64,000 bases of DNA from Gammaproteobacteria bacterium (GCA_021773355.1 JAJFKE010000026.1:173951-237950); one strand, 5' to 3'; shown: positions 44,563-52,259, counted from the first letter of the stretch. A program made the numbers and translations. The notes: generated from the letters alone by a model not told the origin.

Positions 44563-45117
44563 ATGACAGAAGAAGAAGCTAATATAGCCTTAGACGTAAT
44601 AGTGAAAAACTTCTTGAGCGTAAATAGTGTCTTGGTAGATGACTTGAATGAACTACTCGATAAGCGCGAGGAAACTGATTCTTGGAAGCGTAGGATAATT
44701 CGAGAGACATGTGCGTATGTCGAAGCTGTATGTAATAGCTTTCGAGAGCTTGGTATCATAGCGGATAATTTGTATGGGCCAGAAGAGATGAGGAAAAACT
44801 TCTCATCAAATGAATTGGATTCAATTCGCAGGGATAGAATGGGGGCAGCCGACCGAATCAAAGGTAATATCCGTGTTGGCCATAAATGTGCTAATTCTGC
44901 TAAGTCTAAAACGGACTTCGGTAGTGAAGGCTGGGAATGGACTCAAAAATTGATTTCAAAAAGAGATTCATTGATGCATCCCAAATCACCAGCATGCATT
45001 GCCATCACAGATGCAGAGTGGGAAGGAATCGAAGCTGCCATAAAATGGATTATCGATGAGGTATTCGCCCCTTATCGAGGAATGAATGAAGCTCTAAAAG
45101 CCGAAAGCAAGAAATAA
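44563..45117 (+). CDS. HEPN-like protein, function unknown
   Basis: A 184-residue all-helical soluble protein. Near the end, 'KRDSLMHPKSPA' (about residue 140) has the RxxxxH pattern of HEPN RNases, after 'WEWTQKLIS'. An acidic N-terminal helical region precedes it. The family is not recognised with certainty. It lies convergent to an AbiU2-like gene in a small integrated unit, a setting that suggests phage defence or a toxin. Confidence 0.6.
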   Translation: MTEEEANIALDVIVKNFLSVNSVLVDDLNELLDKREETDSWKRRIIRETCAYVEAVCNSFRELGIIADNLYGPEEMRKNFSSNELDSIRRDRMGAADRIKGNIRVGHKCANSAKSKTDFGSEGWEWTQKLISKRDSLMHPKSPACIAITDAEWEGIEAAIKWIIDEVFAPYRGMNEALKAESKK

Positions 45118-45220
45118 ACTCATTTCTACCCCATAGACGAGGAGGGGGCCACAACATATTGAGTTAGAAAGAAAAATCGTGGTTAGAGTAACTGGTCAAA
45201 TTTCTTCATTCGAAACCTTG

Positions 45221-45811
45221 CTAATCTGTTTGTTCTGCGCGACCCGCCTTCAATACCTTTACCATTTCAAAAGTAGCGTCTTCATAAGTGTCAGACTCTC
45301 CCACGAGCTGCTGATTCTGCTTTCCATGGAGAGAATCATTGATTTCATTAAGCAATGACGCAGTAGTGTTTAAAAGCAATTTAATGTCATCTGGTTGGAT
45401 ACGATGTTTCTCATAAAGTTCTTTTGGGGTTGCTTCAGTCTCTTTGTGCGCGATGAGTTTTGAGCGGATTGTGAGAATATTCGAAACCAGTGTGCTGAAA
45501 GGATTTAGCCTATTGGAAATATGCTCAACGAGAGAGTCTTTCCCCGCATCGGAGAGTAGGCTTTTCAATTTTCTCATGCTATTTGAACGGTCATCTGTGT
45601 CAAAAATACAAGCAGTTTCAATAAACATTAGTTTGTAGTGGCCCGCACTGCTCGCTCTGAAGAACTCGTGGTATCTGTAGTCGTGAATGTCAGCCCTATA
45701 ATCCAATAATGCTTTATCAGCACCTCTCAATGTGTACCAAATTTGATAATGAGTACGGGCAGCATGGGCACTCTCCGCAACAGATTTTAATGTATCACCA
45801 ATCTCGCTCAT
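45221..45811 (-). CDS. AbiU2-like HEPN protein
   Basis: A 196-residue helical protein. 'YRYHEFFRASSAGHYKLMFI' (about residues 46-65) and the HEPN catalytic pattern 'IRSKLIAHKE' (RxxxxxH, about 113-122) match the AbiU2-like HEPN family named after the lactococcal abortive-infection protein AbiU. HEPN proteins of this kind are usually RNases or toxins. It is transcribed towards the other HEPN-like gene. Confidence 0.7.
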   Translation of the reverse strand: MSEIGDTLKSVAESAHAARTHYQIWYTLRGADKALLDYRADIHDYRYHEFFRASSAGHYKLMFIETACIFDTDDRSNSMRKLKSLLSDAGKDSLVEHISNRLNPFSTLVSNILTIRSKLIAHKETEATPKELYEKHRIQPDDIKLLLNTTASLLNEINDSLHGKQNQQLVGESDTYEDATFEMVKVLKAGRAEQTD

Positions 45812-45883
45812 TCAGATGTATGCAACGCCCTTAAAAAGAGATGCACTTCCGCGCATCCTGCATTGATTAGTAGGTACCCTGGA

Positions 45884-46258
45884 CTAACTGCTTTGCGACG
45901 CAATAAGTAATCCTATAACTACCAATGATGTCCCAATAATCCATTTCCATTCTTTCTTTGCGAAATTTACTATGACTTCTCTGAGTCCAGTATCTGGAAA
46001 TTTCGCGGGTGTGTCGTACCAGCCTTCTCTGTAAAGTTTTGTTGCTTCCGCAGCCTTAAAGATCTTACCTTCCGGTGCCTGTTTGGGATGATAGACGTAA
46101 GTGGGCGCGTCAAGCTCCTGTTTCTTAGTTCTAACCCATTTCTCGACAAATTCCTTTTTTCGCTCTCCGTAAATCTTCTGGGTCAGATTTATTTCTACTT
46201 GATCAATTCCGAGCGAATCTAGTTTTTGAATAAGCTTTGACTGTTCTTGCGGATCCAT
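45884..46258 (-). CDS. Tail-anchored protein of unknown function
   Basis: A 124-residue protein with a charged, helical N-terminal region ('KIYGERKKEFVEKWVRTKKQ') and a C-terminal hydrophobic segment (about 103-120, 'WIIGTSLVVIGLLIAS') that would anchor it in the inner membrane with the N-terminus in the cytoplasm. It is upstream of the AbiU2-like gene on the same strand, 72 bp away, and may be its partner. No family recognised. Confidence 0.6.
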   Translation of the reverse strand: MDPQEQSKLIQKLDSLGIDQVEINLTQKIYGERKKEFVEKWVRTKKQELDAPTYVYHPKQAPEGKIFKAAEATKLYREGWYDTPAKFPDTGLREVIVNFAKKEWKWIIGTSLVVIGLLIASQSS

Positions 46259-46378
46259 TGGGCGTACCTAACATTTGTTTATGTAGCATGCTCGCTTTGC
46301 CGCGCATGGGACAATGCGCGTTAGTTTATTCAGCTAATTCAGTATCTCATTAATATAGGGGGTACTCCATAGCTTCGC

Positions 46379-46394
46379 CTCCCCCATAGATTTT
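46379..46394. repeat. Right inverted repeat around the HEPN genes
   Basis: CTCCCCCATAGATTTT is the inverted partner of 44495-44510 (15/16). A further copy, TGTGGGGGAG, follows at 46444-46453. Confidence 0.6.
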
Positions 46395-46508
46395 CTACAG
46401 CCCGCGTGGTTACTGGGGGGTAGTTGAGAGAAATGGTGTGTTTTGTGGGGGAGTGAAGTCCCCATAACTTGCTGAATTTATTGAATATATAGAAGGTAGA
46501 ATTCATGA

Positions 46509-46545
46509 CTTCGAACCAGTTGGTCGGGAGTTCGAATCTCTCTGG
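46509..46545 (+). repeat. Partial tRNA-Arg 3' repeat (old att site)
   Basis: 37 bp identical to tRNA positions 44258-44294 (anticodon loop into the 3' acceptor strand), then GCGTGCCA is replaced by an unrelated sequence. It is the boundary between the HEPN unit and the mercury unit. Confidence 0.8.
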
Positions 46546-46565
46546 AAGTAACACCTAAGTTCGAA

Positions 46566-46634
46566 AGGAGCGAAGCTCCGCAGACAGCCGAAGGCTGCCC
46601 GCCGGGTGAGGAAATTGGCTAAGCCAAATTCCGA
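46566..46634 (+). repeat. Three-hairpin repeat, copy B
   Basis: After GTTCGAA come GGAGC-GAA-GCTCC (46567-46579), CAGCC-GAA-GGCTG (46585-46597) and TTGGC-TAA-GCCAA (46615-46627), ending 'CCGAAT' before 'CAATCTCTCG', which resembles the rest of the tRNA T-arm. The order equals that of copy A at 44091. Confidence 0.65.
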
Positions 46635-46706
46635 ATCAATCTCTCGTCACCAAACCTCAAGCCTGTTTAGAAAATAAATCTGTCCCCTTTTTTTACTTTA
46701 GACAGG

Positions 46707-47045
46707 ATGCTGCTGATTTATGGGGTGCCTTTTCTCGCCCTACAGCTTGCTGGCAATCTTGGTAGTTTTGCTGTGGCAACCTGCGTACCGGCTCTGGCAT
46801 TCTTAGTTGCCTCAGCCATATGCCTCATTAACATCGTCCGTTGCCGTCGTGTCCATTGTTACTTGATCGGGCCGCTCTTTCTCATTCTAGGTATGGGCCT
46901 TGGCCTATATAGTTTTCGGGTGTTTACCCTTGGTCCTGATACGTGGTCGATACTCATCAATTCAGGGTTAATTGGTGGTGCCTGTCTGGCGGTTCACATG
47001 GAAATGCTTTGGGGGCGCTACTTCGGACTGGGGCACAATGCATAA
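46707..47045 (+). CDS. Small membrane protein, function unknown
   Basis: A 112-residue very hydrophobic protein with three or four helices. 'INIVRCRRVHCYLIGPL' in the middle carries two Cys and a His, which could bind metal; this is speculative. It is the first gene of the mercury unit but is far from the mer promoter. GACAGG precedes the ATG. The start and reality of the gene are moderately sure. Confidence 0.55.
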   Translation: MLLIYGVPFLALQLAGNLGSFAVATCVPALAFLVASAICLINIVRCRRVHCYLIGPLFLILGMGLGLYSFRVFTLGPDTWSILINSGLIGGACLAVHMEMLWGRYFGLGHNA

Positions 47046-47195
47046 ATGGACGAGACTTTAATAGTTAGATAGAGAGCGAATGGTTAAATTAATCCTAAGT
47101 GAGCATTATTGTATTGTTGCTTTGCTGGAAGCCCATTACCATTTTCAAATTCACTATTTAGAAGGCGTTTTGAAGATGTTTAGGATATTGAGATT

Positions 47196-47726
47196 ATGAA
47201 TAAAATTCAGGTTGGTCTTACAGTTGGGCCAGTTGGACGCTTTATAAGATTTCTTTTGGGGCTACTAATTCTGCTAATTGTTGTAAGTGATGTTCTTTCT
47301 TCCAGCCATGGTCATTCCTTAGCGGACTATTTGATGATTGCTCTTAGCTTCGTTGGATTAGTATTGATTTATAGCGCAGCATTTCTTTTCTTGGTACCAA
47401 CCGTTGTAGGAAGAAATGCCTGGTGGGCAACGGTAATTTTTGTTCTACCTACCATGTTTCTAATCATTGCACCTGGAATAAATCCAGAGCTACAGGTTGG
47501 AAATTGGCTAGGGTATCCAGTTTTAGATCATCCATTTATGCTAGCGCTACTTACATACTTAGGTGTTTCGTTTCTACTTCAGTGGTGGGATAAATACGGC
47601 GGTTGCGAAGTGATTGCAATTCCTAAAATTGTATTCAGGAAATCCTGTGCTTCTTATTGTGTACCCTTATTGCCAATAGATATTGCTGAGAAAAAGATTG
47701 GAGAGTGGCGTTCTCGAAATATTTAG
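47196..47726 (+). CDS. Membrane protein with a DUF2892-like opening
   Basis: A 176-residue protein. 'VGPVGRFIRFLLGLLILLIV' (about 9-28) resembles the YgaP-like/DUF2892 transmembrane opening, followed by three more helices and a cytoplasmic tail with two Cys ('FRKSCASYCVPLLP'). Its genes are often found near sulfur or metal functions. It is convergent with a CPBP gene. Confidence 0.6.
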   Translation: MNKIQVGLTVGPVGRFIRFLLGLLILLIVVSDVLSSSHGHSLADYLMIALSFVGLVLIYSAAFLFLVPTVVGRNAWWATVIFVLPTMFLIIAPGINPELQVGNWLGYPVLDHPFMLALLTYLGVSFLLQWWDKYGGCEVIAIPKIVFRKSCASYCVPLLPIDIAEKKIGEWRSRNI

Positions 47727-47735
47727 CTTTGTTAT

Positions 47736-48446
47736 TTAGGTTGATGTGCCTCCGCTGAAAAATAACAATGTAAAAATAAGACTGTCCCAAAGTGCATGCG
47801 TGAGAATTAACGGAATGAGACTTTTCCCGCTTATTACAAAGAAACAGCCATATACTAGTGCTGAAACGGTTGCGGAAATTACTCCGGCGAGTCCGACATA
47901 AAAATGCAATGCGCCAAAAATAATTGCTTGCAGAATTACTGCAACAGTAATGCCTACTGATCGCAGGGTAAATACATCATAGATACGCTTTAACAGAAAC
48001 CCCCGGAAAATAAACTCTTCGGCAAATCCCCCGACGCCTACGGCCACTATAAGCCAGCCTAAATAAGCAGTAAGGTTCCCCTGAATATGGTCAAAAACTC
48101 CAGTGTCGGCTCGAGGTAATGACAATATGCCGACAATCCAATCGGCAATAGGCTGTACCAACACGAGTTTCAAGCCAAAGAATGCAATAGTAAGTGCACC
48201 GACTACCCACATGGGGTGAGTGAGTTTTAACCCGAATTCAGAAAAGGTTTCTTTTCTACGCTTGATGAAGACAAAGACCATAACTAGAACAACAACCGTT
48301 CTAACTGGCATTGGTGCGCTGGCTTGAATGCCGAGCAATGGGTAGATGAAGGCACTGAACAGAAGCCACAACGAGATTGAAACCGCCGCAATAGCCACCA
48401 ATTCAATGGCGAATTGTTGTAAACGTTCTGTTTTTATTATTCCCAT
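47736..48446 (-). CDS. CPBP family intramembrane metalloprotease
   Basis: A 236-residue protein with about seven helices. EExxxR lies in 'GFAEEFIFRGFLLKRI' (about 140-155) and the second motif His in 'FGALHFYVGLAG' (about 180). It lies 83 bp downstream of merA on the same strand and may be the last gene of the mer transcript. A mercury-related role is not known; processing of a membrane peptide is the general expectation. Confidence 0.88.
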   Translation of the reverse strand: MGIIKTERLQQFAIELVAIAAVSISLWLLFSAFIYPLLGIQASAPMPVRTVVVLVMVFVFIKRRKETFSEFGLKLTHPMWVVGALTIAFFGLKLVLVQPIADWIVGILSLPRADTGVFDHIQGNLTAYLGWLIVAVGVGGFAEEFIFRGFLLKRIYDVFTLRSVGITVAVILQAIIFGALHFYVGLAGVISATVSALVYGCFFVISGKSLIPLILTHALWDSLIFTLLFFSGGTST

Positions 48447-48529
48447 TGTCTTGAACCTCTATACGTTCAAAAACATAGCTGGCTAATTATCTTCTCGGTC
48501 GTAATTAGCGCCCAATTTTTCTTAGTTGA

Positions 48530-49972
48530 TTAACCAGCGCAACAAGAGAGTTTTTTCACATCTCTCTTAAATCCTTGCGCAGCTAATTTCAATCCTTCTA
48601 CTGCCGTCAGGTAGGGAAATATGATATCGCCAAGGCCTTCAGTTGTTAGACCAGCTTTAAGTGCCATCACAACGGTCTGAATGCTGTCGCCTGCTTCGGG
48701 GGCCAGGATTGTCGCACCTAGAAGTTTGTCTGTGTCGGTTTCAGCAACAAGCTTGATAAAACCATGAGTTTCTCTAGAGGCAATGAAACGCGGGACGTTG
48801 TCCAGAGTGATGGTACTTGTTTCAACATTGAAACCCCTGGATTCAGCCTCCGCTTGCGTTAACCCGACCGTGGCTAACTGTGGGTCGGTGAATACAACAG
48901 AAGGCATTGTTTCATTGTCGTATTTTCTATCATTCCCGTTGAGTGCATTTTTCGCTGCTAGTTTACCGCCATAAGCTGCCATGTAGACATACATGTCGGT
49001 TCCAGTCACGTCACCAGCGGCGTAAACATCGAGGTTACTTGTCTGCATGTATGCGTTAATCTCGATGCCGCCACGAGTATTCAGCTTTACTCCGGCTTTA
49101 TCGAGGCACAAAGCCCTGACATTTGGTTTTCGGCCTGCTGCTGCCAATACCTGATCAGCTACAATTGTTTGCTCTCCACCCTGGATTTGACAAGTTAGAG
49201 CTACTCCCTTGTCCGTCTCTTCAATTTTTTGATAGCCGACACCTTCGCAGACCGTGATACCTTCTTTACGAAATTGTTCCGTTAATGCTGCACTGGCTTG
49301 TGGTTCCGAATCCGATAGCAGACGGCTACGGCAGCATATCGTTACTTTGACACCGGCCCTGGAGAACATCTGCCCAAGCTCGCATCCAATAACGCCGCCG
49401 CCAATAACCAGCAGCGTTTTAGGCAAGGTTTCAAGATCCAACGCGCTGGTGCTGTCCAGCACAGAAATACTTTGAATACCGTTGATCGGAGGCAATGTAG
49501 CTGAAGACCCAGTGGCAAGAATGATTTTACCGGGCCAAAAGAGCCTACCCTCGATATCCAGTTCAATGGCACTGTTACCCGTGAAGCGTGCGCGCCCCTC
49601 AACATAAGATATGTTTGAATATTCAGGAAGAATATCTTCGTATTTAGCTTTGCGTAAATCATTGACGAGCTGTTGCTTTTGCTGAACGAGCGCTTTCCAA
49701 TTAGCTATTCTGGCAGTGCGTTCCAGTCCATCAAAACGACTTGCGCTGTTTCCGCGATGAACGGTTTCCATTGCCCGAATAAGGGTTTTGGACGGCACGC
49801 AGCCAACATTGACACAGGTTCCACCAATAGTTCCTTCTCCGGCGATAACCACGTTGGCTCCTGCCTCCGCAGCTGTGATTGCAGCCGAAAACCCTGCCGA
49901 TCCACCACCAACTACAAGCAGATCGGGTTCGGTATTTATTAGCTTCGATTTATGGCTGTCATCTGACATCAA
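48530..49972 (-). CDS. merA: Mercuric reductase without the N-terminal HMA domain
   Basis: A 480-residue flavoprotein disulfide reductase that reduces Hg(II) to Hg(0) with NADPH. The redox pair is 'GGTCVNVGCVPSK' (Cys53 and Cys58), the FAD motif 'VVGGGSAGFSA' (about 20-30), the NADPH motif 'VIGGGVIGCELGQ' and the C-terminal mercury-binding pair 'LSCCAG' (Cys477-Cys478) are all present. The NmerA domain found in many homologues is absent. It directly abuts merF with no gap. Confidence 0.97.
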   Translation of the reverse strand: MMSDDSHKSKLINTEPDLLVVGGGSAGFSAAITAAEAGANVVIAGEGTIGGTCVNVGCVPSKTLIRAMETVHRGNSASRFDGLERTARIANWKALVQQKQQLVNDLRKAKYEDILPEYSNISYVEGRARFTGNSAIELDIEGRLFWPGKIILATGSSATLPPINGIQSISVLDSTSALDLETLPKTLLVIGGGVIGCELGQMFSRAGVKVTICCRSRLLSDSEPQASAALTEQFRKEGITVCEGVGYQKIEETDKGVALTCQIQGGEQTIVADQVLAAAGRKPNVRALCLDKAGVKLNTRGGIEINAYMQTSNLDVYAAGDVTGTDMYVYMAAYGGKLAAKNALNGNDRKYDNETMPSVVFTDPQLATVGLTQAEAESRGFNVETSTITLDNVPRFIASRETHGFIKLVAETDTDKLLGATILAPEAGDSIQTVVMALKAGLTTEGLGDIIFPYLTAVEGLKLAAQGFKRDVKKLSCCAG

Positions 49973-50206
49973 TCACACTCCGGATTTATTGTTCATTGAT
50001 TTGTCTCGACGCTCTTTACGCAAAACCGCATAAACCGTCAATCCGATAAAAAACGCTAGTGCCGGAAACAGTACAAAGTCCAAATAGCCAGTGAGAGCCG
50101 ATAAACCCACTGTTCCCAGCAAAATGACAAGAAGCGGTGTGAAGCAGCACAAGGCTGCAATCACCGTTCCGAGAATACCGGCACCCAATAGCGTTCGGTC
50201 TTTCAT
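49973..50206 (-). CDS. merF: Mercury transporter MerF, second Cys pair missing
   Basis: A 77-residue two-helix inner-membrane carrier. The vicinal pair in helix 1 is present ('ALCCFTP', Cys20-Cys21) and 'LLGTVGLSALTGYLDFVLFP' is the family's core. MerF proteins normally have a second Cys pair in the cytoplasmic tail, which here ends 'RKERRDKSMNNKSGV' without any Cys. MerT, which has two pairs, is encoded upstream and may compensate. It is between merP (8 bp) and merA (0 bp). Confidence 0.93.
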   Translation of the reverse strand: MKDRTLLGAGILGTVIAALCCFTPLLVILLGTVGLSALTGYLDFVLFPALAFFIGLTVYAVLRKERRDKSMNNKSGV

Positions 50207-50214
50207 AGAAATCT

Positions 50215-50553
50215 CTATGAAATTGGTGAAGCAGGATAACCCACATTGGTTGAGGCTGCGCCAATCTGTGCGGAAGTGGCGACGGCGGGATCAAAGACTA
50301 CAGTGGCGGTCTTGGTGTCATAATCAACGACCACAGATTTAACACCTTCGATCTGCTCCATGGCTTTGCGCACCGTGACTGGGCACATCGCGCAGGTCAT
50401 TTTCTCTACGGTGAATTTCACCGTCTTTTCGGTTGATACCGTTTGCACCTTGGCACTGTTATCTGCCTGCGCAACAGACAATAATGAAATAGCGCTAACC
50501 CCGCTAAGGGCTACAGTTGTCAAAAAAGCCATAATAATGAATATTCGTTTCAT
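50215..50553 (-). CDS. merP: Periplasmic mercury-binding protein MerP
   Basis: A 112-residue protein with a signal peptide (about 1-30) and one HMA domain. The metal site is 'KMTCAMCPVTV' (Cys54 and Cys57) and 'VKSVVVDYDTKTATVVFD' forms the beta-strands. It hands Hg(II) to MerT. It uses ordinary cysteines, in contrast to the HMA domain of the gene at 51458-52159. It is 12 bp from merT. Confidence 0.95.
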   Translation of the reverse strand: MKRIFIIMAFLTTVALSGVSAISLLSVAQADNSAKVQTVSTEKTVKFTVEKMTCAMCPVTVRKAMEQIEGVKSVVVDYDTKTATVVFDPAVATSAQIGAASTNVGYPASPIS

Positions 50554-50565
50554 ACGTTGGTTCTC

Positions 50566-50973
50566 CTAATAAAAAAGTGGTGCCCAAAAATCGATTGTTG
50601 CCGAGGAAAGTGCGAGTGCGGTGGCAGTCCACAACGCTGATTTAGTAATCAGACCGGATGCCGGGCGTGCACAGTAGCTCCCGTCTTCGCAAGCCTGTTT
50701 TGGCCTGAAGTAGACGTGCCAATACCCGGCAGCCAGGACGAGAGCAGTGACTGCCAGAAATAGCGGCTTATAGGGTTCGAGTGCCGTCAGACTGCCAATC
50801 CATGTGCCGCTGATACCCAGCGACACAAGGACAAGCGGTACAATGCAACACGATGACGCGATCAATGCGCCAATAACACCGCCAGCCGCAAAAAATTGTC
50901 CGTGACTATTATCGGTCGAATCGGATATCTCCGCCTCCGCGCTCCTGTGATCGTGCTCTAGCACCTTTGTCAT
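50566..50973 (-). CDS. merT: Mercury transporter MerT
   Basis: A 135-residue membrane protein with three helices. The first-helix pair is 'IASSCCIVP' (Cys42-Cys43) and the cytoplasmic pair is 'ACEDGSYCAR' (Cys95 and Cys101). The N-terminal 28 residues are a His/Asp/Glu-rich extension not usual in MerT and may bind metal. First gene of the mer operon, 40 bp from the MerR-type promoter. Confidence 0.93.
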   Translation of the reverse strand: MTKVLEHDHRSAEAEISDSTDNSHGQFFAAGGVIGALIASSCCIVPLVLVSLGISGTWIGSLTALEPYKPLFLAVTALVLAAGYWHVYFRPKQACEDGSYCARPASGLITKSALWTATALALSSATIDFWAPLFY

Positions 50974-51013
50974 CTTTCTAATTCTCTACTTGCAATATTC
51001 TACCTATAAAGCC

Positions 51014-51044
51014 ACTATGAACCCTGTAGTCATTACAGAGTCAA
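51014..51044 (-). promoter_or_regulatory. merT promoter/operator with 19-bp spacer
   Basis: On the minus strand, TTGACT (-35, 51039-51044) and CATAGT (-10, 51014-51019) are separated by 19 bp. The dyad CTGTA-GTCAT-TACAG (51024-51038) abuts the -35. This overlong spacer is the hallmark of MerR-activated promoters, which MerR untwists when it binds Hg(II). Confidence 0.9.
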
Positions 51045-51076
51045 GCGCTTTTTGATAAATTAAGAAAGAATGGGCC

Positions 51077-51472
51077 GTGAGTATGAAACGAGGAGAGTTA
51101 GCGAAACGAAGCGGATGCAATGCGGAGACAATCCGATACTATGAGAGGATTGGTTTGATCCCTGAACCAGCACGCTCATCGAATGGATACCGACAATACG
51201 GTGAAATTCACGAAAGCCGATTGCATTTTGTTATGCGTGGGCGCGATCTTGGCTTTTCTATCGAAGACTTGAGAAGCCTTCTTGATCTGGTTGATCGAAA
51301 TGCTGTTTCTTGCAATGAAGTAGAAAAACTCGCTACACAGCATCTTCAATCAGTTCGGGAAAAGATTGACCATCTTAAGCGAATGGAAGTAGTCCTAAAT
51401 GATACAGTTGGCTCTTGCAGTGGCAAGAACGTGCCAGACTGTCCATTGATAGAAAGCTTATTTGGCAGCTAG
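51077..51472 (+). CDS. merR: Mercury-responsive regulator MerR
   Basis: A 131-residue MerR protein. The winged helix-turn-helix opens 'MKRGELAKRSGCNAETIRYY' (about 3-22) and 'SSNGYRQYGE' (wing). The three mercury ligands are Cys79, Cys114 and Cys122 ('AVSCNE', 'GSCSGKNVPDCP'), with nearly standard spacing. The annotated start is GTG; an ATG two codons on is equally possible. It is divergent from merT and probably also acts at the two promoters near 52260 and 52344. Confidence 0.95.
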   Translation: MSMKRGELAKRSGCNAETIRYYERIGLIPEPARSSNGYRQYGEIHESRLHFVMRGRDLGFSIEDLRSLLDLVDRNAVSCNEVEKLATQHLQSVREKIDHLKRMEVVLNDTVGSCSGKNVPDCPLIESLFGS

Positions 51473-52159
51473 ATCATTTAGTTTTTGACTGAGTTCCTCA
51501 GGCTCGATTAACCCAACATTCCTGAATAACTCTTCACCTGCTGCATTAACTATGACCAGCGTAGGCATGCCAACCACATTATAAGCGCTGGTCGCATCCG
51601 GATAGGCGTCTGTATCGACAGCAACAAACACGTAGTCGTTCAAAGCTTCTATAACAGAAGCATCTGAAAGCACTTGAGATTCAAGCACTTTGCAGGCCGC
51701 GCACCATTCAGCCGAGAAATCGACAAGCACGAGCTTACCTTCTTGTGAGGCAGTGGATAATGCTGAATCAATAGGTGAAGGCTCTGCCTCACCACTAGTC
51801 TGAGCATCAGATGCGTCAGGTGGTGACAACCCCGGCGAATACCCAAGGTCAGTTATTACCTGATACATGTCCTCAAGTGTAACTTCGGAGGCATCGTAAC
51901 TCAGGGTGAACGCATCACGATCCAAATTGACTTCGATTTCTTCTTTTTTGATTCCAGGCAACTCTGACAGAGCTGCTACGACACTATCGGGTCAGCTCAT
52001 TCAAGTGACACCGCCTCGGCTTTTCATCATACCTTCTACGAACAGCGTGACCTTGGAGAATTCAGACTCAACAGCTGCCGCTTTTACAGACATCGACAAC
52101 ACAAGCGTTATCGCCGCCAGAGAAAGTAGGCCTGTAAACTTAACTAATTGCTTATTCAT
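51458..52159 (-). CDS. Exported HMA-thioredoxin fusion with UxxU in place of CxxC (candidate selenoprotein)
   Basis: Read through two TGA codons, the frame is open for 234 codons. Residues 1-28 are a signal peptide. An HMA domain follows with 'VTLFVEGMMKSRGGVT' then TGA-Met-Ser-TGA (residues 53 and 56) and 'PDSVVAALSELPGIKKEEI', exactly where the two metal-binding Cys normally lie. Residues 135-233 are a thioredoxin domain with 'AEWCAACK' (Cys153, Cys156) and cis-Pro in 'VVGMPTLVIV'. Conventional calling sees only the last 167 residues, starting at a TTG inside the HMA domain. A hairpin with an AGU loop follows the TGAs. A MerR-type promoter lies upstream. The 3' end overlaps merR by 15 bp. 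A pseudogene is the alternative, but two TGAs at just these two positions argue for selenocysteine. No sel genes lie in this window. Confidence 0.75.
51970..51998 (-). promoter_or_regulatory. SECIS-like hairpin within the HMA-thioredoxin gene
   Basis: On the minus strand GAGCTG pairs with CAGCTC (6 bp), then after a 3x3 internal loop CGAT pairs with GTCG (one G-U) around the loop AGT. The apical G is about 17 nt past the first TGA, within the range reported for bacterial SECIS elements; the second TGA lies in the lower stem. By-eye folding only. Confidence 0.5.
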
Positions 52160-52259
52160 AGATTCATTTACGAATTACACCTATTACAACTCTTCAAGTG
52201 CAATTGTTATCTCGATCCAAGACTACCCTGTTTCGAGCAGCCTATATTTAGAAGACCAG

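Larger units (their letters stand above)
44303..46545. mobile_element. Small integrated unit between tRNA 3'-end repeats
   Basis: It lies between the tRNA 3' end and a 37-bp exact copy of anticodon-to-T-arm sequence (46509-46545) and carries three genes, two of them HEPN-like. No integrase remains. Repeats of the CTCCCCCATA type flank the genes. It may be a remnant or a satellite mobilised in trans. Confidence 0.5.
46259..46706. other. Junction region with repeats and a tRNA remnant
   Basis: No gene. It contains the right CTCCCCCATA repeat, a TGTGGGGGAG copy, the partial tRNA at 46509 and the three-hairpin repeat at 46566. Confidence 0.5.

Noticed and set aside
46339..46554. Minus-strand frame with 'PERFELPTNWFE'
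   Set aside because: It is the antisense reading of tRNA T-arm and anticodon sequence, a well-known false protein; the same occurs at 63618-63809.
51458..51961. Thioredoxin protein starting at a TTG
   Set aside because: The TTG is a Leu codon inside the HMA domain (LPGIKKEE) and has no ribosome site; the start is explained by the frame being closed at the TGAs.
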